This document shows, piece by piece, positions 39,059 through 47,461 of a stretch of 64,000 nt of DNA. A program made the translations under genes and the position numbers. Position 1 is the stretch's first letter. Every line of letters starts with the position of its first letter. The DNA is from Streptomyces sp. TLI_053 (GTDB taxonomy: Bacteria; Actinomycetota; Actinomycetes; Streptomycetales; Streptomycetaceae): positions 7,405,501-7,469,500 of the forward strand of contig NZ_LT629775.1 of the NCBI RefSeq assembly GCF_900105395.1, given 5' to 3'. Below the pieces are notes generated by a model. It was given only the letters and a program-made list of their open reading frames with translations. It searched no databases and was not told the DNA's origin.

Positions 39059-39919
39059 TCAGGCGGTGGTGGCCGCCGGGAGGCCGATCGGGTTGATCGG
39101 GGGCAGTGCGGCGCGACAGAGGGCCGAGATCGGCTTGAGCGCCGCCGCGAGCCGGTCGAGCTCGGCCCGCGGGTGGTGCTCCCAGACCCGGGCCGCGGCG
39201 AGGTCGGTGGCGGCCTCCAGCGCCTGGTGCCGGATCCGGCCGCACTCGGTGATGGTGCCGCGCTCGGTGATCCAGCCGCGCTCGACCAGCCGGGCCGCCG
39301 CCGCGTCCCACTCGGCGTCCGTCCAGCCGCGGAACGGCTGCAGCGCCTCGCGCCGCACGTCCAGGGCGCAGCGCACCACCAGCGCCTCGCAGCCGTCCAG
39401 GCCGGCGGCGACCAGGGCGGCGACGTGGCCGTCGCCCCGGTGCTCGCGCATCACCGTGGCGGCCTGCCAGAGCCGCCCGTGCGGGTCGGACGGCACGGGG
39501 AGGGCGGCGTTGGCGGCGGCCAGCACCCGTCCGGCGCAGTCCAACCGGGTGACCGCGTCCGCCAGCAGGTCCGCCGCCAGCTCGATCCGCGCCGGGTCGA
39601 CGTGCTCCAGCAGCCGCTCCAGGGCCGCCGAGGCGCCGCTGATCCGGGCGGCGAGCGCGGCCTCCGGGGCGGCCAGCTTCCAGATCGCCGGGAGGGCGCG
39701 CTCGATCGGGGCGGGCGCGAAGTTGAAGAACGCGGCGATCACCGGCGGGGCGTCCACCGCGCCGAGCGGGGCGGCCCGGCCGCCGAAGTAGCTGCGGGCG
39801 ACGCCGCGCAGACCGGCCTCCTCGAAGGCGGCGAGGCCCTCGGGGGTGAAGTAGGTGACGGCGTGCACGGGTTCGAACAGCCACCACAGGGCGCGGGCGG
39901 GGTGGACCAGATCGGCCAA
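39059..39919 (-). CDS. SCO6745-family protein
   Basis: 286 residues from a TTG at 39919 behind GAGGAAGG. ARALWWLFEPVHAVTYF, EAGLRGVARSYFGGRAAPLG, FFNFAPAPIERALPAIW and WTDAEWDAAAARLVERGW match the SCO6745 family, all-helical proteins with a winged-helix-like C-terminal part. The family is common in actinobacteria and has no proven function. It is transcribed alone and diverges from rpe. Confidence 0.85.
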   Translation of the reverse strand: MADLVHPARALWWLFEPVHAVTYFTPEGLAAFEEAGLRGVARSYFGGRAAPLGAVDAPPVIAAFFNFAPAPIERALPAIWKLAAPEAALAARISGASAALERLLEHVDPARIELAADLLADAVTRLDCAGRVLAAANAALPVPSDPHGRLWQAATVMREHRGDGHVAALVAAGLDGCEALVVRCALDVRREALQPFRGWTDAEWDAAAARLVERGWITERGTITECGRIRHQALEAATDLAAARVWEHHPRAELDRLAAALKPISALCRAALPPINPIGLPAATTA

Positions 39920-40107
39920 CGGAGGACCTTCCTCGAGGGAGCGCGGGGAGCGCGAGGGGGAGGGGTGCGGTGTCGTACAGGCCTGATGACCACGGTGGCG
40001 GTCACGATAACCCCGCCCCCGGTGTGATGACGGTCACGGGGAGGTCTCACCGGTGACACGCCTCCGACGGCGCGGGGGATGATGGGCACGGGCGCGCCCC
40101 GCGCGCG

Positions 40108-40141
40108 CCCCGGACCCGGTGGTCCGGACCCCAGGGTCCGG
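40108..40141. repeat. GC-rich nested hairpin in the rpe leader
   Basis: CCCGGACCC (40108-40116) pairs exactly with GGGTCCGGG (40133-40141), and the loop holds its own 10-bp palindrome GGTCCGGACC. The 298-base gap 39920-40217 otherwise shows only the promoter areas of the two divergent genes. Confidence 0.4.
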
Positions 40142-40217
40142 GCCCCGACCGCCGGGCCCCGGACCCCCGGGGCTCCGAACACCCTCGGCACGCAGGCAAG
40201 AAGAGGTAACAGGCCCC

Positions 40218-40901
40218 ATGGCGCAGATCAACCCCAGCATCCTGTCCGCGGACTTCGCCCGCCTCGCCCAGGAGGCCGAGGCGGTGCGCGGCTCGGACTG
40301 GCTGCACGTCGACGTGATGGACAACCACTTCGTGCCGAACCTGACCCTCGGCGTCCCGATCGTCGAATCGCTCGCCCGGGCCACCGACATCCCGCTCGAC
40401 TGCCACCTCATGATCGAGGACCCGGACCGCTGGGCGCCCCAGTACGTCGAGGCGGGCGCCGGCTCGGTCACCTTCCACGCCGAGGCCGCCGCCGCCCCCG
40501 TCCGCCTCGCCCGCGAGATCCGCGCCAAGGGCGCCCGGGCGTCGATGGCGCTCAAGCCGGCCACGCCGATCGAGCCCTACGAGGACCTGCTGCCGGAACT
40601 CGACATGCTGCTGATCATGACCGTCGAGCCCGGCTTCGGCGGCCAGTCGTTCCTCGACATCATGCTGCCGAAGATCCGCCGGACCAGGGAGCTCATCGCC
40701 AAGCACGGCCTCGAGCTGTGGCTCCAGGTCGACGGCGGCGTGTCGGCGAGCACCGTCGAGCGCTGCGCCGAGGCTGGCGCGGACGTCTTCGTCGCCGGCT
40801 CCGCCGTCTACGGCGCCGAGGACCCGGCCGCCGCGGTCGCCAAGCTGCGCACCCTCGCGGAGGGCGCCACCACCGACGCCTGGTGGGCCTGCGCGCACTG
40901 A
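40218..40901 (+). CDS. rpe: Ribulose-phosphate 3-epimerase
   Basis: 227 residues, full length for the family. It interconverts D-ribulose 5-phosphate and D-xylulose 5-phosphate in the pentose phosphate pathway. Signatures: [12 protein letters not shown], the metal ligands in [17 protein letters not shown] and [18 protein letters not shown], and [13 protein letters not shown] near the C-terminus. AAGAGG lies upstream of the ATG. Transcribed alone; it would supply ribulose 5-phosphate, the RibB substrate, though the two genes are 20 kb apart. Confidence 0.95.
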   Translation: MAQINPSILSADFARLAQEAEAVRGSDWLHVDVMDNHFVPNLTLGVPIVESLARATDIPLDCHLMIEDPDRWAPQYVEAGAGSVTFHAEAAAAPVRLAREIRAKGARASMALKPATPIEPYEDLLPELDMLLIMTVEPGFGGQSFLDIMLPKIRRTRELIAKHGLELWLQVDGGVSASTVERCAEAGADVFVAGSAVYGAEDPAAAVAKLRTLAEGATTDAWWACAH

Positions 40902-41482
40902 GGCGGCCGGCGCCGCCGTCGCGGACCGTTCCGAGCGGGTGTTCGGCCGGACGATCGTTGCGACGGCTCCTTCGGCCGGGGCGCGGTGGCCCGTTCGGCC
41001 GGGCACGGCGGCCCGCGGTACCGGTACCGGGGGCCGCCGCGCCGGTCCGACGCGTGCGGTGGTGAGCCTGCAGTGGGCAACCCCGCTGCCCGGGACCGGT
41101 TCGCAGCCTGACGACCGCAGCCTGAGAACCGCGGCCTGACGACCAGAGCCTGACAACTGCGGCCTGACGACCGGAGCCTGACAACCGCGGCCCGCTCTCC
41201 GTCGGCGGACTCGCCGAGGTCGAGCTGACCTGCCGCCCTGCCGCCCCCGCCGGTCCGGGCAAGGAGTCCGGAGCCGCCGGTCCCGGGCGGATCCTCGGGG
41301 CTCGGGGGACCGGTCCCGTGCACGTCCGTCCTCGCCACGGTGCTGGTCGGAGCCGGTGCTGGTCGGAGACGTACGGCGGCCGCGGCCCCCCGGAGGCGTC
41401 CGGCCGAACTCGGCGGCGCTGTCGCCTGCAGTCCGTACAGTGGACGAAGCACTGTGCAGACGTTTCGGGGGAGTGCAGATTC
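40902..41482. other. Intergenic region with minisatellite
   Basis: 581 bases between rpe and the helicase gene. A weak hairpin GGCGGC/GCCGCC (40902-40917) may end rpe. The centre holds six 14-base tandem repeats. No gene is supported; the promoter of the helicase gene should lie in 41190-41460. Confidence 0.5.
41104..41187 (+). repeat. 14-bp minisatellite, six copies
   Basis: Units start every 14 bases at 41104, with the form CAGCCTGACGACCG and variants such as GAGCCTGACAACCG. From the third unit on they alternate CGG and GAG starts, giving a 28-base higher-order repeat. It lies 300 bases upstream of the helicase/nuclease gene. Confidence 0.8.
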
Positions 41483-44400
41483 ATGACGCAGGCCGAGCAG
41501 CCCTATCCGGTTCCCGAACTCCTGGCCGCCGTGCAGGCGGAGATCCGGGCGGAACGCCGCGACGAGGCGAAGGACGCGGAGAAGGCGGCGCTCTCGGACG
41601 GGCGGCCGGTGTCCGCCTCGGAGGGTCGTTACGAGTACCTCTTCGGGTGCGACAGGTGGCCGGGGTCCTTCGACGGCGGCCCCGTCCTCGTGCGTCCCGC
41701 CCAGGCACGTGGCGCCTGGATCCCCGCCGAGGCCTCCCCGATGCCGGACGGGAGGGTCCGGCTGGTGGTGAGCGAGGGGCTGCCGCCCGGGGCGCGCAAC
41801 GTGCAGGTGCGGAAGGACGATTCGGCGGGGCTGCTGGTACTCGCCGAGCGGCTGGAAGCCGCGGGTGCGGAGGACGGCGGCATCCGGGTCGAGAGCGCCG
41901 GTTGGGTCGTCGGGCAGGGCGCGCCGACGGTGGCGCTGGCGGCGGACCCCGAGAGGTGGGTCGCCGGCTGGCACGGGCTGAAGCTCAACCCGCGTCAGCG
42001 GACCGCGGTCGCCCAGGCCCTGGCGAGCGAGGTGCTGTTCCTCTGGGGGCCGCCGGGGACGGGGAAGACCGATGTCGTCGGCCACATCGTGGAGGGCAAC
42101 GTCCGGCAGGGGCACACCGTTCTCTTCCTGGCACCGACCAAGGTCGCCGTCGATCAGGCGCTGGAGCGGATATGCGACCTGCTGGAGGCCGAGCAGGGCT
42201 TCGCCGAGGGCCTCGTCCAGCGGGCCGGGGAGATCGAACTGCCGTCGCTCCGCGAGCGGTACGGGGACTTCGTCGACCCGGCCCGGGTCGCCGGCCGGGT
42301 CTCGGCGCAGCTGGACGGAGCGGCGCGGGAGGCGCGGGAGGCGCTGCGGCACCTCCGGGCGGGCGTTGCGCTGTACGACGAGGTCCGGGAGCTGGAGCAG
42401 CGTCTCGACAGGGACCGGAGCGCCCGCCAGGAGGCGGCCGGATCCGCCGGGACCGCGGAACGCGACGCACTGCGGGCCGAGGCCGAGGCGGCCCGGCTGC
42501 GGCTGGCCGTCAGTGAGGTGGGGGACCCGAGAGGTCTCTTCGCCGCGCGGAGGGAGCAGCGGCTCACCGCGCTGAGGGCGGACCTGACGCGGGCGACCGA
42601 GGCCGCCTCCACGTCCCAGTACGTCGGAGCGGCCGCCCGGAAGCAGGCGGAGGAGCTCGCGGCCCGGATCGGCGCGACGAGCGGGACCCTCGCGGGCCTG
42701 CGGCCCCGGCTCGTCGGCCTTCCCGCGTACACGACGCTCGTCCGCGAGGCCGGCACTCTTCAGGAGCGCATCCAGGACCTCGACCGGCAGCTTTCCCGCA
42801 TCAAGCAGACCGTCCGGTCCCGGTGCCGGGTCATGGGGGCCACGGTCGCCAAGGCGGTGCAGTCGCGCAAGCTGCTCGACCGGGTGGACGTCGTGGTGGT
42901 GGACGAGGCGGGCATGGTGGACCTGCCCTCGGCCTGGCTGGCGGCCGGTCTGGCGGGGAAGCGGCTCGTCGTGGCAGGCGACTTCCGGCAGCTGCCCGCC
43001 GTCACCAAGGGGGACGGCGACCGGAGGGCCACCGAGGAGGAGCGTGCGCACGCCCGGGACTGGACCGCGCGCGACGCCTTCCACGCGGCCGGCCTGGTGA
43101 GCGGGAACGGCTCCGTGCGCCAGGACCCGCGCCTGGTGGCACTGGACACCCAGTACCGCATGCGTGAGGCGATCTGTCGGGTGGTCAACGTCGTGGCGTA
43201 CCCGGACGCGCCGCTCGCGACAGGGCGCGCCGACGGCAGCCGCATCCCGGCCAACCCGCTGGTGGATGCCCCCGTGATCCTCGTCGACACTTCCAAGCAG
43301 CGGATCCCGGGCCCCGACTACCGCGCGAACACCGTGAACGAGGCCGTCGTCCACGAACTCGTCCGCGGCCTCCAGTACGAGGGAGTGCTCCCCGGCCGCA
43401 AGTGGGGGAGCGCGGAGACCGCACCGGGGGAGCGCGCGACGGACCGGCTGGCGGTCATCGCGCCCTACCGGGCACAGGTCAGGGCACTCAAGGGGAGCCT
43501 GAAGTACCGGTTCGGGGAGGACTACGAGGGTCTGGTGGACACCATCCACCGGTTCCAGGGCAGTCAGCGCCCGATCGTCGTCTTCGACACCGCGGTCGGC
43601 GCCGGAAAGGACCCCGGCATCTTCTACGCCGGAACCGGTCTCTCCTCCCAGACCTGCCGCCTGCTGAACGTCGCGCTCAGCCGGGCCCAGGACCACCTGA
43701 TCGTGGTGGCCGACGTCGAGCACCTGCGCAAGCACCTCAGCCCGCACAGCGAGGCCCGGGCCATGCTCGACCATCTGGAGAGCCGTGCCCAGGTGATCTC
43801 GGCCGACCAGTTGATCCCGACCCGTGACGCGGCTCAGCTGTCGGTCCTGTCGGACGAGGAGCTGGCACGGCCTGCCTTCTTCCCCGCCGACGAGGTGCAG
43901 AAGGCCGTGGAGTGGGACATCGCCCGCGCCCGGACCAGCATCGAGGTCCACTGCGCCTTCCTCGATCCGACGCCGGTGCGCCACTGGTCGGCGCTGCTGG
44001 GCGCCCGTGCGGCCGACGGAGTGAGGGTCGTCGTCCACACCCGGTCGCCGGAGGAGCAGCGGGAGGAGGCCGGGGCGGCCCGTCACCGGAAGCAGATCGA
44101 CATCCTCAGGGCGGCCGGCTGTCAGGTGGGCTTCCGTGACCGCATGCACGAGAAGGTGCTCATCCTCGACGACTCCGTGCTCTGGCACGGCTCGCTCAAC
44201 CTGCTCGCGAGCAGTGGACCGACCGACCTGATGATGCGCTTCACCGACCCCGCGTCCTGCGAACGGGTCGCCCGGGTCATCGACCGGGCCCGCAAGGAGC
44301 GGCCCGCGTGGAACCCGCGGGCGGCGGGGGACGCGGCGAGCGGCGTGAGGGTTGCTCCGTCCCCGCGCGCCGCTACCGGTGCGGCGGGCATACGCCCGGG

Positions 44401-44557
44401 GGACGTCGTCGACGGGCGGCTCTATCTCAATGTCCCGTACGGCGAGAAGGACGACGCGAAGAGGCTCCTCAAAGCCGGCTGGGACAAGCCGAACAGGCTC
44501 TGGTACGTCGATGCCGCGCGAGTGACCAGGGAGCAGGCCGCCCGCTGGCTCCCCTGA
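41483..44557 (+). CDS. SF1 helicase-PLD nuclease-DUF5710 fusion (Mokosh type II-like)
   Basis: 1024 residues, ATG after GGGGGAG. The N-terminal two thirds is a DNA2/NAM7/Upf1-type SF1 helicase: Walker A GPPGTGKT (189-196), a coiled-coil-rich insert (about 280-440), Walker B DEAGM (474-478), GDFRQLPA, ALDTQYRMRE and VDTIHRFQGSQ plus LNVALSRAQDHLI. A phospholipase-D domain follows with one HKD motif, H889-x-K891 and D896 in MHEKVLILDD, plus the usual GSLNLL. The last 45 residues (LYLNVPYGEKDDAKRLLKAG, then LWYVDA) are a DUF5710 module. MkoC, the single protein of type II Mokosh phage defence, joins the same helicase and PLD parts; the DUF5710 tail is extra. Confidence 0.85.
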   Translation: MTQAEQPYPVPELLAAVQAEIRAERRDEAKDAEKAALSDGRPVSASEGRYEYLFGCDRWPGSFDGGPVLVRPAQARGAWIPAEASPMPDGRVRLVVSEGLPPGARNVQVRKDDSAGLLVLAERLEAAGAEDGGIRVESAGWVVGQGAPTVALAADPERWVAGWHGLKLNPRQRTAVAQALASEVLFLWGPPGTGKTDVVGHIVEGNVRQGHTVLFLAPTKVAVDQALERICDLLEAEQGFAEGLVQRAGEIELPSLRERYGDFVDPARVAGRVSAQLDGAAREAREALRHLRAGVALYDEVRELEQRLDRDRSARQEAAGSAGTAERDALRAEAEAARLRLAVSEVGDPRGLFAARREQRLTALRADLTRATEAASTSQYVGAAARKQAEELAARIGATSGTLAGLRPRLVGLPAYTTLVREAGTLQERIQDLDRQLSRIKQTVRSRCRVMGATVAKAVQSRKLLDRVDVVVVDEAGMVDLPSAWLAAGLAGKRLVVAGDFRQLPAVTKGDGDRRATEEERAHARDWTARDAFHAAGLVSGNGSVRQDPRLVALDTQYRMREAICRVVNVVAYPDAPLATGRADGSRIPANPLVDAPVILVDTSKQRIPGPDYRANTVNEAVVHELVRGLQYEGVLPGRKWGSAETAPGERATDRLAVIAPYRAQVRALKGSLKYRFGEDYEGLVDTIHRFQGSQRPIVVFDTAVGAGKDPGIFYAGTGLSSQTCRLLNVALSRAQDHLIVVADVEHLRKHLSPHSEARAMLDHLESRAQVISADQLIPTRDAAQLSVLSDEELARPAFFPADEVQKAVEWDIARARTSIEVHCAFLDPTPVRHWSALLGARAADGVRVVVHTRSPEEQREEAGAARHRKQIDILRAAGCQVGFRDRMHEKVLILDDSVLWHGSLNLLASSGPTDLMMRFTDPASCERVARVIDRARKERPAWNPRAAGDAASGVRVAPSPRAATGAAGIRPGDVVDGRLYLNVPYGEKDDAKRLLKAGWDKPNRLWYVDAARVTREQAARWLP

Positions 44558-44588
44558 GGGGGAAGATCGCGATGGTGCTGACGATATG

Positions 44589-45254
44589 TCAGATCATCTG
44601 GGCGGAGGTGATCGTGGAGGGGTCCGCCGGGGGGAGGGCGAAGGCGACCATGTCCCGGTAGCGGGGGTGGGGGGTGTCGGTGGGGGAGTACCAGTCGCTC
44701 GGGCCGGTGCGGTCCTCCCAGGAGAGTTGGGCCTCGGCGAGGGCGTCGACGAGGTCGGTGGCGAGGCGGGCGGCCTCGAAGAGGTCCTGGTCGGTGGACT
44801 GGGAGCTGGCGCCGACGATCTGTCCGCGGATCTCGGCGGAGTGGCCGTAGCGGAAGGCGCCGCCGCCGCACAGGTGGGGGTCGGTCAGGACCGCCTCGCC
44901 GTAGTTGCGGCCGAGCCGGCGGTGGCCCGCGGCCTTGGCCGCCGCCTTGGGGAGGAAGCGGTGGGCGTCCTCGCCGACGGTGATCACCGCCATCACCGAC
45001 TCGGGGTCGGGGACCCAGGGGCCGGCCGTCGGGTCGAGGAGGACGAAGCCCATGCTCGCCCGGGGGTACGGGTCGCGGGGGGCGGTGCCGGCGGCGGCGG
45101 TGTGGTTGCGCCAGATGCTGGCTGCCCGCCGCAGTCCGAGGTCGATCAGCAGTCCGGCGAAGCCCGCGTCGTCGAAGAGGTGGTCGTACGGGTTGTGCCG
45201 GTGCTGGGCGCGGACGGTCAGGCCGTGCTCCGAAACGCTCTCCCGGGTGGTCAC
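44589..45254 (-). CDS. Protein of unknown function
   Basis: 221 residues from a GTG at 45254 behind AAGGAG. It starts TTRESVSEHGLTVRAQHRHN and has the core FVLLDPTAGPWVPDPESVMA-VITVGEDAHRFLPKAAAKA, then HRRLGRNYGEAVLTDPHL. No family was recognised. The many His/Arg/Gly residues do not form a known metal or catalytic motif. It converges on the helicase gene with only 31 bases between the stops and no obvious terminator. Confidence 0.7.
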   Translation of the reverse strand: MTTRESVSEHGLTVRAQHRHNPYDHLFDDAGFAGLLIDLGLRRAASIWRNHTAAAGTAPRDPYPRASMGFVLLDPTAGPWVPDPESVMAVITVGEDAHRFLPKAAAKAAGHRRLGRNYGEAVLTDPHLCGGGAFRYGHSAEIRGQIVGASSQSTDQDLFEAARLATDLVDALAEAQLSWEDRTGPSDWYSPTDTPHPRYRDMVAFALPPADPSTITSAQMI

Positions 45255-45657
45255 GTCGGCTCCTTCGGTGGTGTGTGGTGTCCTGGCCTCCCCGGTGGGG
45301 GCCGGAGCGGTGCGATTGTGGCCACGGGGGTGGGTGGGTCGCCAGATCCGTGGTCCGGGGGAGCGGGCGGCGGGGGGCCGGGTTTCCGGTTCCGGGGCGG
45401 CCGAACCGGGTCTGGTCTGCGGTTTCTGACGCGGCCATGTCTCGCCGGCGGGACGGCGGGCGGGACGGCGAGTGGGACGGCGGGCCGTGCGAGGGGGTGC
45501 GGCGCGCGGTGCGGCCGGCCGGACGGCGGGCGGTGGGGGAAGTGCCCGGGGCGCGGTGGGGGTGCGGCGGGGGATTCCGAAGGCTGGTCTAGACCTTGAA
45601 GCGGTGCGGTTCGTTCCCCAAAATGATCGACTGTTGCTGAACAACGGGGAGGACAGC
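45255..45657. other. Divergent intergenic region before the LmbU gene
   Basis: 403 very GC-rich bases containing short GGGACGGCG repeats (about 45450-45490). It must hold both promoters, but none is clear. No gene is supported. Confidence 0.45.
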
Positions 45658-46296
45658 ATGCGAAGGGCGGATCGGCCGGACGACGTGAGGATTCTGGGAA
45701 GGCGTACCGGGAGAGGGTCGGAACTCTCCAGGGACCAGACCTCGCTCGCCCTCCCGGCCAGGCTCCCGATCGACGCGTGGATGCGCATCGGGCAGGATCT
45801 CGGAACCGCGGCGGATTCCGCGACCTGGTGGCTCGGCGACTGGCTGGTCTACGGCCAGGACCGATATCCCGAACGCTACCGACGGGCCATTGACGAAACC
45901 GCGCTGGATTACCAGACGCTGCGGAACTACGCCTGGGTCGCCCGGAAATTCCCGCCGGGCCGCCGCAGGCCGGTGCTGAGCATGCAGCACCACGCCGAGG
46001 TCGCCTCGCTGGATCCCGAGGTGCAGGACAACTGGCTCGACCGGGCGCAGCAGGGCCGTTGGTCCCGCAATGAACTCCGCCGCCGGATCCGCACCGCCAC
46101 CACGCCCGGCGCGGGCGCTCGCCCCATCGCGGTCGAACTCCGGCTCGCTGTCACCCAGGCCCGCCACGGCCTCTGGGAGGACGCCGCCGACCGGGCCAAC
46201 CGCGATCTCTCCGCCTGGGTGCTGGAGGTGCTCGACGCCGCCGCGCGCCGGGCCACCGAGGACCGTGAGCGGATGCGGATCGCCGAGGCGGGCTGA
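45658..46296 (+). CDS. LmbU-family transcriptional regulator
   Basis: 212 residues, ATG behind GGGGAGGA. It follows LmbU/NovE throughout: LALPARLPIDAWMRIGQDLG, TWWLGDWLVYGQDRYPERYR, AIDETALDYQTLRNYAWVARKFP and SMQHHAEVASLDPEVQDNWL, then WSRNELRRRIR. LmbU proteins are DNA-binding activators found almost only in antibiotic gene clusters (lincomycin, novobiocin, hormaomycin). A strong terminator after it shows it is its own unit. Its presence marks the following genes as a probable biosynthetic cluster. Confidence 0.88.
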   Translation: MRRADRPDDVRILGRRTGRGSELSRDQTSLALPARLPIDAWMRIGQDLGTAADSATWWLGDWLVYGQDRYPERYRRAIDETALDYQTLRNYAWVARKFPPGRRRPVLSMQHHAEVASLDPEVQDNWLDRAQQGRWSRNELRRRIRTATTPGAGARPIAVELRLAVTQARHGLWEDAADRANRDLSAWVLEVLDAAARRATEDRERMRIAEAG

Positions 46297-46316
46297 CCGG
46301 CCCGGGGCCCGGGGTC

Positions 46317-46348
46317 CCCGCCCCCCGGTCGGCGGACCGGGGGGCGGG
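46317..46348 (+). terminator. Terminator after the LmbU gene
   Basis: Perfect 14-bp arms (46317-46330, 46335-46348) with a GGCG loop, 20 bases after the stop. Confidence 0.8.
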
Positions 46349-46366
46349 TGGACGGAACGACGGACG

Positions 46367-46393
46367 TTGACGCGCCGAATTACCGGCTATTTG
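46367..46393 (+). promoter_or_regulatory. Possible promoter of the PhyH operon
   Basis: TTGACG (46367-46372) and TATTTG (46388-46393), spaced by 15 bases, shorter than ideal, in the AT-richer part of the 284-base gap before the PhyH gene. A LmbU site may lie here, but its motif was not identified. Confidence 0.3.
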
Positions 46394-46580
46394 ATGACCG
46401 GGGTCGGGAAACGCCGGAACGGCGAACACCCGATCCGCCATCGGGCCGCGCACCAGGAATCGCGAATCGCGACCGCGGAATGAAGCGACGGAACGAATCC
46501 ACGGCGTTCCGCCGTGCCCGCGCCGATCGGACGCGGCGAATTCCACCGGCCCCGGACCGTACACGGGAAAGGATCAAGTC

Positions 46581-47417
46581 ATGACCGTCAGCGCGAACCC
46601 CGACCTGGTCGGCGTATTCCGGGAGGACGGATTCGTCTTCGCCGGAACCCTGCTCTCCGCCGACGACGTCGACGCGTACCGGGCGATCTACGACCGCTTC
46701 CTCAGCGGTGAGATCGAGAGCGGCGACAAGCGCTCCGACCTCGGCTCGCACGCGCCGCGGGCCGAGGGCGCCGAGGCCGGCGTCGAGAACATCACCCAGA
46801 TCATGTGGCCCTCCGCGCTCCACCCGCCGATCCTCGACCTGCCGCTGCACGAACGCGGACTCGCCCTCGCCCGCGAGCTGATCGGCGACGACGCGATGCT
46901 CGACTTCGACATGCTGATCCACAAGGCCCCGCACACCGCGGTGCCCACCCCCTGGCACCAGGACGCCGCGTACTGGATCGACCTGCCGGACACCCGGGCC
47001 GTCTCGCTCTGGGTGGCCCTCGACGACACCGGGCCGGACAACGGCTGCATGTGGTACGTGAAGGGCTCGCACACCCGGCCGCTGCGCCCGCACCGCCCCA
47101 CCAGCGACGGCAAGAACATCGAGTGCGACTGCTCGGAGGACGAGCCCGGGGCCACCGCGGTGCCGGTGACGGCCGGTCAGGGCATCGCGCACTCCGGCAC
47201 CACCCTGCACTACTCCCGCGGCAACACCAGCGACCGCGTGCGGCGGGCGTACATCCTCAACTACCGCCCCGCGGCGATGATCCGGCTGGAGCGCGAGCAG
47301 GGGTCGGACCACGGCCTGAACGACAACGAGCGCAAGGTCCGCAACGCCGGCGCGGACGGCACCGACAGCGTGGACGGGAGCGCCGGAAACGGCGGGACCG
47401 CCGGCGCCACCCGCTGA
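46581..47417 (+). CDS. PhyH-family Fe(II)/2-oxoglutarate dioxygenase
   Basis: 278 residues, ATG behind AAAGGA. Iron ligands: H126 and D128 in PTPWHQDAAYW and the distal His of GIAHSGTTLHYS; the oxoglutarate-binding Arg is in RRAYILNYRP. NGCMWYVKGSHTRPL is typical of PhyH enzymes that hydroxylate small natural-product substrates. The last 30 residues are Gly/Ala/Asp-rich. It is probably the first gene of an operon with the next five + strand genes; the substrate is unknown. Confidence 0.88.
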   Translation: MTVSANPDLVGVFREDGFVFAGTLLSADDVDAYRAIYDRFLSGEIESGDKRSDLGSHAPRAEGAEAGVENITQIMWPSALHPPILDLPLHERGLALARELIGDDAMLDFDMLIHKAPHTAVPTPWHQDAAYWIDLPDTRAVSLWVALDDTGPDNGCMWYVKGSHTRPLRPHRPTSDGKNIECDCSEDEPGATAVPVTAGQGIAHSGTTLHYSRGNTSDRVRRAYILNYRPAAMIRLEREQGSDHGLNDNERKVRNAGADGTDSVDGSAGNGGTAGATR

Positions 47418-47461
47418 TCCGACCCCGACGGACCCCCACCCCCCCACAGCGAGGTACTTCG

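Noticed and set aside
41104-41187. Short tandem repeats as a CRISPR array
   Set aside because: Units are 14 bases with no unique spacers and no cas genes are near.
45658-46296. Calling the cluster lincomycin- or novobiocin-like because of LmbU
   Set aside because: No other gene typical of those pathways is present; LmbU regulators occur in many different clusters.
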